Below, piece by piece: positions 11,615 through 19,400 of a DNA stretch of 64,000 nt (positions are counted from its first letter, which is position 1; each line of letters opens with the position of its first letter). Made by a program: the position numbers and the translations under genes. The notes beneath the pieces were generated by a model. It was given only the letters and a program-made list of their open reading frames with translations, had not been told where the DNA came from and ran no database searches. Source of the DNA: Ascaphus truei (Eukaryota; Chordata; Amphibia; Anura; Ascaphidae); contig CM071587.1 in assembly GCA_036426205.1 (NCBI GenBank), positions 186,001-250,000 of the forward strand. The letters run 5' to 3'.

Positions 11615-14600
11615 CGCTGGGGGATATCTGTGTGTGTGAGAGAGAAGAGCACTCAGTGATATCTGTTTGTGTGTGAGAGACAGAGAGAGAGGAGCATTGG
11701 GGCATATCAGTGTGTGTGAGAAATAGAGGAGCCTTTGGGGATATCTGTGTATCTGTGTGTGTGAGAGATAGAGGAGCCTTGGGGGATATCTGTGTATATG
11801 TGTGTGTGAGAGAGGAGCACTGGCGCTTATCTGTGTGTGAGAGAGAAAGAGAGAGGAGCATTGGGGCATATCATTGTGTGTGAGAAATAGAGGAGCCTTG
11901 GGGGATTTCTGTGTGTGTGTGTGTGTGAGAGAGAGGAGCACTGGTGCTTATCTGTGTGTGAGAGAGAAAGAGAGAGGAGTGCTGGTGGTCATGCCAGCCA
12001 TGCAGATAGTGACTGGGAAGTGTGAGTTAGCACGTACAAAGTGATAGGCTGTTTTTGTTTTGCATGCTGACAAGAAGCTGTAATGATTAAATTTGCAGGC
12101 TAAATTAAAGCCAATATTTATTTTCTCTTAAATATTTCTCCCATGTTATACCTCTGCACATGTCTGCTAGAAATGGTGTCAGAAGAGGGATGAGAGGTGG
12201 CCGTTGAATTTCAAAGGGGCCCTGGAGACCGGCCATGAAAATGTTTGTACTTTTGTTGTCTTCTTATAGTTCCTGCAACAGCTTGAACAACGAAACGCAG
12301 AACAAAAGAATGATGTGGCCGAAGTGACCAGAATTAAGGGGATAAACAGCCCATCAGAAAAGCTACACTGCGCTTGAGAAAGCCTCACAGTCTGAATGGG
12401 GAGACTGGACAGGTGGTGACCCACACAAGTTTCCTGAATCTGTGACCAAATTGTACCCCATCATGTGTGCGAAAAAAAGAAGAAAAAAACATTGGGTTTT
12501 TAAAATGGCCGCTCACAAAAATGAAAAAAGTCTAAAGAGACACCTGTGAGAACAAAAAACTCTGCAAGTGAAGTCTGCTCACTGGTAGGACTACTGCTTG
12601 GTTCTAGCATATATGGAGAAAATCACTTTAAGAGCGCCTCAAAAGGTCAGGTGGAAGAATACACCTGATTCCGCCAAAATGGGGGTCAAAAGGTGGTGTT
12701 CCTGTAATGAACCTGGTCCCAAGGAAATGTGTCCCTTCCAGTCATACGAGAATACTGATGAGGAGGACGATATATGTTATATGGGCCCCAAAACAAGACG
12801 CACCCACAAAACACTCCTAGGATGGTGGAGCTGCCTGAACTCTGTACATACCGAAAACACAGGTCTCTATGACCGTGGATATGATTGGCGGCAGCAAGAG
12901 CCAGACCAGCGGAACACCAAATATTCCCACCAGCTATTGCAACTGCAAGAAAAGCAAGGTGGAAGCTGTGAAATTGTCGGAGTCGTCCAAAGCAAAAAAG
13001 CGGAAAAAAGAAAAGAGGTTCTCCGCTTACCAAGGAAGGATCAGACATGTCCGCAGATCCCGCGGAGAAAAAGGGGGGGCGAGATGCCCTGCAGCCTAGA
13101 GCAAATGGAAGATTTGTCCTGGGAATGACGGAATCCCCAGAGGGCCCAAGGCAGAGGTTGTGTACCTTGAAAAAGTGTCTCTCTGGCCCTGATAGGGATA
13201 AACCCTCAACAACCCTCAACAAAACCATACAAAGGAAGCGGAGCCGGAACAAGTGAGTGATGATCCCTTGACCAACCCTGAAGATGCCCTGCAAGCAGAC
13301 CAGGAACAATTGTTTAAAGAAGTCCTGGGCAAGCAGACCAGACACGTTGGCCTACTACAGCACGAGCTGTTCCAGCAGTGTGAAAAACAGATGCAACTGT
13401 TAATAGCTCTGGAGACAGCGAACACTGAACTAGCTGCCAGGGACAAAAAGTAGGAGGAGGCTCAAAGGGAGGCCCTCCGTCTCGGTATAGAGCTGAGACG
13501 CTCTCAAAATGAGCAGCAGTCTCCACACAGAACTGGAAATTTTTAAAACAGAATTTCACAGTCTCGTGGCGGAGCTGGAAGTCTCTCAAAAAGATGTCGG
13601 CAGTCTTAGTACGGATCTTCAAGTCTCTCAGAGGGAGCTTCACTCCCTCAACATGGGGCAAAAAGTTTCACGCCAGGAGACCTGGAGACTCAACTCAGAA
13701 GTGGGTAAATGGAAGGAGGACTATGAGAAGGCCCTGAGGGTTATAGAGACTGTGGAAAGAAACATTATAAACCTAACCAAGGAGGTTTCCTATCTGGCTG
13801 ATCAAATATGTAAAGGAGAAGCAAAGCAACAACTCCAACAATGAAAATTAGAAGTAAAGTTAGCACTGGAAGAAGCAGATGGCACTCTCACCGGGAAAAG
13901 TGAAATTCCCTGCATCTGCAATTGGAAATCTCTCAGATCAGACTCTGAAAGAAAGAAGAAAAGCTTGCTAACACTCAAGAAATACGGCCACGCTCTCATC
14001 CAATGAAGGACAGAACTGTGTCTCTGATCCCGCCCTAATGATGCAACAATAGTAGCCCACTCGCAAGGGGAAAAGACATAAGACAATAAATCTACAGATT
14101 TCCGAACAAAGATACTATGAGTGTCAATCAGAGAAGCTAAAAACTTTGCACAGGTTGAACCGCCTGAGATCAATGATACTGAACCAGATGCAGGTGGTCA
14201 CCCTAGTCCCAGGGAAGAAAAGATCACACGCAGCAGGAGAGAACTCGTTGCCATGCGATTAAAAGAAGACTTGGTAAAAGTGGAAAAAAGAGCTTGAGCC
14301 AGGAGTCCTCTGCAGAGGGGAGGAAGCCAAGCACATCATGGAAAGACTGTAGTTGGGAAAAGTCCTCCATGAGGAACTAAAGTGTGCTGAATACAAGCAC
14401 ATACAGAAAGAGACACTGGTTATTTGCACCCATCACAAGGACTGAGTAATGGGGGTCTTCTTCAACCACGGCCACATAGCGAGAAAACGAACTGCTAGAA
14501 AGGTGGCAACCCTCGCTGGTTCATATCGGGAGTGGTGGCTTAAAGGAAAACCCCCAACTTACTGGGAGGACTGAAGGGCACTTGGAGAAATGGCTCCACT

Positions 14601-15213
14601 TCCAGCGTGACCGAGGGTTCTCTCTTTCCAACCACTCTCGTTTAGAGCCACAGGAACGTCTCGGGAGAGAGTTTAGGAATGGGCTTCAGGCGGGGCAAGC
14701 CTGAGCTACCCACAAGTGAGGGAGGTATGTGATAGGGCCTTTCCCTGGTTTATAAAGGCAGCACATTTAAAGCCTCTCTGTAGCCAATGAGTCCAACAGG
14801 GAACAAGTTAACCAGTCTCCACCTGGCTCATCAAGCAGGTTTAAAAGTGTGCTGAACAAACTGCATGGGGTTCTCTAGCACAGAAGGACTGTGCTGCCAG
14901 AGAGAGATCCCAGGGAACCAGACCCTCTATTCCAGGATACAGTGGACCCTGAAACCGCCACAGGGTGCCCGCCCCAATGGACACCAACCCAGACTGAAGG
15001 AAAAAGCCCCTTCTTACAGGTACATCTTTGGACTTTGGGGTCAGAGGTTTGAGGCCCAACCTCCCAGCCCTGCAGATAGGGACTGGGAATAGTGAGTTTT
15101 ACAAGGGGATAGCCCTTTTTTTGTTTTGCATGCTGACAAGAAGCTGTAATGTTTAAAGCCAAATACAAATGAAGCTAAATAAAAGCCAACGTTTATTTTT
15201 CCTTAAATATGTG

Positions 15214-15247
<34 letters not shown>

Positions 15248-15779
15248 GTAGAGAGAGAGAAAGAGAGAGAAAGAGAGAGAAAGAGAGAGCGCAGTGCTTG
15301 GGAATGTGAGTGAGAGAGAGAGAGAGAGAGAGAGGGGAGTGCTGGGGGATAACTGTGTGTGAGAAAGACGTGCACAGAGATGAGCACTGGGGAATAGTGT
15401 GTGTGAGAGAGATGCGCTGTATGTTATCTGTGTGTGTGAGAGAGAGAGAGGAGTGCTGGGGGATACGATATCTGTGTGAGAGAGAGAGAGGAGCACTGGG
15501 GAATATCTGTGGGTGTGTGAGAGAGAGAGGATCGCTAGGGGATATCTGTGTGTGTGTGAGAGAGAGAGAAGCGCTGGAGGATATTTGTTTGTGTGTGAGA
15601 GAGAGGAGCGCTGGTGGGTATCTGTGTGTATGTGAGAGAGAGAGAAGCGATGGGGGTATCTGTGTGTGTGAGAGAGAGAGAAGCGCTGGGGGATAGCTGT
15701 GTATGTGAGAGAGAGAAGCGCTGGGGGATATCTGTGTATGTGTGAGAGAGAGAGAGAGAGTGGAGCTGGATATGATATC

Positions 15780-15857
<78 letters not shown>

Positions 15858-15907
15858 GCGCTGGGGGAAATCTGTGTGTGAGAGAGAGAGGAGCGCTGGG
15901 GGATATC

Positions 15908-15956
<49 letters not shown>

Positions 15957-16410
15957 CTCTGGGGGATATCTGTATGTGTGAGAGAGAGGAGCGCTGGGGG
16001 ATATCTGTGTGAGAGAGAGAGAGAGAGAAAGAGAGAGGAGTACTGGGGGATATCTGTGTGTGTGAGAGAGAGGAGCTCCGGGGGATATCTGTGTGTGTGT
16101 GTTTGAGAGAGAGAGGAGCGCTTGGGGATATCTGTGTGTGTGAGAGAGAGGAGCGCTGGGGGATATCTGTGTGTGTGAGAGAGAGGAGCGCTGGGATATA
16201 TCTGTGTTTGTGAGAGAGAGGAGCTCCGGGGGATATCTGTGTTTGTGAAAGAGAGGAGCTCTGGGGGATATCAGCGTGTGTGAGAGAGAGGAGCGCTGGG
16301 GGATATCTGTGTGTGTGAGAGAGGAGTGCTGGGGGATATCTGTGTTTGTGAGAGAGAGGATCTCCGGGGGATATCAGCGTGTGTTAGAGAGAGGAGCGCT
16401 GGGGGATATC

Positions 16411-16456
<46 letters not shown>

Positions 16457-19400
16457 GAGCGCTGGGGGATATCTATGTTTCTGAGAGAGAGGAGCTCCGG
16501 GGGATATCGGCGTGTGTAGAGAGAGGAGCGCTGGGGGATATCGGCGTGTGTGAGAGAGAGAGAGAGAGAGAGGAGCTCCGGGGGATATCGGCGTGTGTGA
16601 GAGAGAGGAGCTCCGGGGGATATCGGCGTGTGTGAGAGAGAGGAGCGCTGGGGGATATCGGCGTGTGTGTGAGGAGAGAGAGAGAGGAGCTTCCGGGGGG
16701 ATATCGGCGTTGTTGGAGGAGAAGGAGACAGAACGGGGCCTGAGAATGCGCGTAGGGGTGGAGACCGAGAGGAGGCGGCCGTGGGGCCGAGATACGGAGC
16801 TGTGTGGGAAGAGTAGGAGCGCTGGGGGATATCGGCGTGTGTGAGAGAGAGGAGCGCTGGGGGATATCTCTGTGTGACCGTGTGAGAAGTGCTGGGAGTG
16901 GTGTGCAATCAGAGATAAGTAACAGTTTACCAGTCTGCGCAGTGAACACAATGCTCTGCCAGTCCTGTGGAGTTTTGTTAAAGTCCATCGTTATCGTGAA
17001 GGATTGTCCCCTGCGCAGTATCAGCTCGTGGCTGCTGTACATGTCCGTGCGATGGGCAGTCTTGTTGGATACTGAATAAAAAATTAACAAATGTGTTTAC
17101 AACTAAAGAGGAGAAAGTTTGGACAGAAACATCTCCTCTATTAACCCGGGTAAGGAGCAGAGTCACAATGTGAAGAATAAAATAACTTTCATTCCAGTGA
17201 ATGGAAGTGACTTCATTAAATGTGCACCGCCCTCCTACAGCCTCCATCCTTTCCCCAGCTAGGACTCTCTTAGCATTAATACCAAGAGGCAGCATCTTCA
17301 ACCTCCCTGATCCAGTCCATTTAGCCAGTGTAGACAAGATTAACATAGCCCCCAAAGACCTGTGTAAGGTCATCTCCTCCATGCCAGGTTACTTTGCAGC
17401 TCTCTGCACTTCCCCTCTGACTCTCTATGAAATAACACCAGACTCGCAACTAAAAGGCCTTAGCCGCTCGCTCCCGTCCCTGCTGTTACTGCGGCCCTGA
17501 TATTGGGCTTGGTAAAAATCGTATATGAATCCTGTCCACTTCCCTACTCTGATTATCTCTTGACCCCTCTCCCTCATAATCCCAGAACCGACAGCTGTCA
17601 CAAACACACCAACTTCTCCTTCCCAGACACCCTGCGTTCTCCTGTCTCTTGTAGATCGTCACCTCAATGCCCCCCTTGCCTACTATATATTAATGTCATA
17701 GTTACATAGTTACATCTTTACATAGTCACATAGTTACATAGTCACATAGACACATAGTCACATAGTTACATAGTCCCATAGTTACATAGTTACTGTAGTG
17801 CCGACGAGTATTCTAAAACAAATCTGGGGCAATCACCAACAAGACCCAGGTACATGCTGGGTACATGCTGGGTACATGCTGGGTACATGCTGGGTACATG
17901 CTGCAACATTTCAGTGACATTTCTGCAGATAGACTAATGGCCCATCGGATTAAAAGCGGGGGTCCCTGGCAGTCCCATTCAAACTGAATGGACTGCCATG
18001 GACCCCTGCTGTGTTAATCCTATGGGCCATTAGTCTCTGCAGAAATGTCACTGACATGTTGCAGCATGTACCCGGCATGTTCCTGGGTCTTGTTGGTGAT
18101 AGCCCCAGATTTTCCAAGGCAAGTTTAAGGCAAGTTTTAGAACACGCGTCGGCGCACCTGTATAATAGTCCCATAGTTACATAGTCACATTGTTACATAG
18201 TCACATTGTTACATAGTTACATAGTAGATGAGGTTGAAACAAGATATGCGTCCATCTGGTTCAACCTATGTCGATATGTTATTGTTTCCGTCCCCCCTAT
18301 GCTATAATAAAGTCATGTCAGTGTAAGACCGGCCACGGTATTATACACGCTCTGTGCATTTGTTCCTAACTTTGGGCGGGTTCTTACTTTTTGGAAGACA
18401 AATATAAAATTGCGTTATGAAGCGATGCCTGTTCCGTGTTTCTCTCCATGACTAAACTGTCAATCGCAGCCCACACTGTAGTTAGAAGCACCAGAAACCC
18501 CCCTCCCATTCGAACCATTTTGGGGCAAGTGACACATCCCACTTTGAACTCTTCTGTGGCATAGGTCGTGTTCATGGTCTTTAAGTCTCTTAACAATGTT
18601 TAATGTTATATAATGGCCTACATTAACATTTCTTGCCAATAACCCCAGCGCTTAAGTCTGCTGCATCATGATTCATTAGTTAGGCGTAAATGGATTTCAC
18701 GTTGGATTTGCGTTCCCAGTACATGTCTCCACATGGCAAAGTATCATTACAGGCCCTACTCATCATGACAAATTGTCACTCTCAGACTAGAGGAGTCACC
18801 CAGCCTCGCAGAGCACCTGCCAAAGAGGAGAGTTACTGGAGCCTGGACTTAACCCTTTCAGGGAAGGTGTTACTGGGTGGCACCTGCAGACAATGAACCA
18901 CCACGGGACTGGAGGAAACTTCCAACCTTGTATGAGTTGAAATAACCGCACAAAAGATGCTTTACAGATTATAATGATAGAAGGAAACCTTGCATACAAT
19001 GCACAATTATTGGGCACATACAAAGTGTAAGGCAGCTTGTGAAACGGCAAACACACACAAATATATCCTCTTTTACTTGTATATTTCAGTGAGGTTACTA
19101 AAAACCACGATTTCTTATTTAAATGAAAGAATGTGCAAGAATTAACATGTTAAATGTGCAAGAATTATTGTTCATTAGCTCATATAGCTCATTTCTCATT
19201 TCTTCATTCTAGCATCAATTGCTACTATTTGAAACAGTGGTCGGAGTCTTTTGATGTATTGGTTAGTTGTGTATTCCAAAAGCAAATAGAATTGCCTTTT
19301 GTTTCGCTCCAGACTGTGGTATGGGGTTTTAACGTTATTTATATGGGTTCTAGTTTAACTAAATGCCAACTCTTGGCACGGAAGAACATGGCATGGCAAA

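Larger units (their letters stand above)
11992..15210 (+). mobile_element. Non-autonomous LTR retrotransposon with coiled-coil ORF
   Basis: Direct repeats of about 147 bp flank the unit (11992-12138 and 15062-15210, sharing TTTTGCATGCTGACAAGAAG). Just inside the left repeat is TGGTGTCAGAAGAGGGA, a primer-binding site matching the 3' end of tRNA-Leu(CAA) at 16 of 17 bases by my knowledge of that tRNA. A purine tract (about 14715-14725) precedes TGTGATAGGG, the likely start of the right LTR at 14728. The right LTR has TATAAA and AATAAA. The left LTR lacks its 5' part and the right one lacks its last 35 bases; both ends abut the GA/GT minisatellite. The interior has no reverse transcriptase or integrase motif. 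It encodes a basic N-terminal segment and a coiled coil, with stops. Confidence 0.75.

Noticed and set aside
10698..11941. Long minus-strand ORFs (387 and 178 codons) rich in Ser-Leu and Thr-His
   Set aside because: They only translate the GA/GT minisatellite; the true exon 3 lies at 10602-10844 and the rest has no domain or splice support.
12174..12190. Fragment of a tRNA-Leu gene
   Set aside because: Only the complement of the tRNA 3' end is present, right after an LTR, so it is a primer-binding site.
12686..13345. 219-codon minus-strand ORF
   Set aside because: It is antisense to the coiled-coil ORF and shows no domain.
16271..17090. Minus-strand ORFs of 205-226 codons upstream of exon 2
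   Set aside because: Only 16931-17071 is exon; the rest is read-through into the minisatellite past a good donor site.
17201..17709. Possible exons on the plus strand in intron 1
   Set aside because: No recognised homology, no flanking splice signals and no start context.
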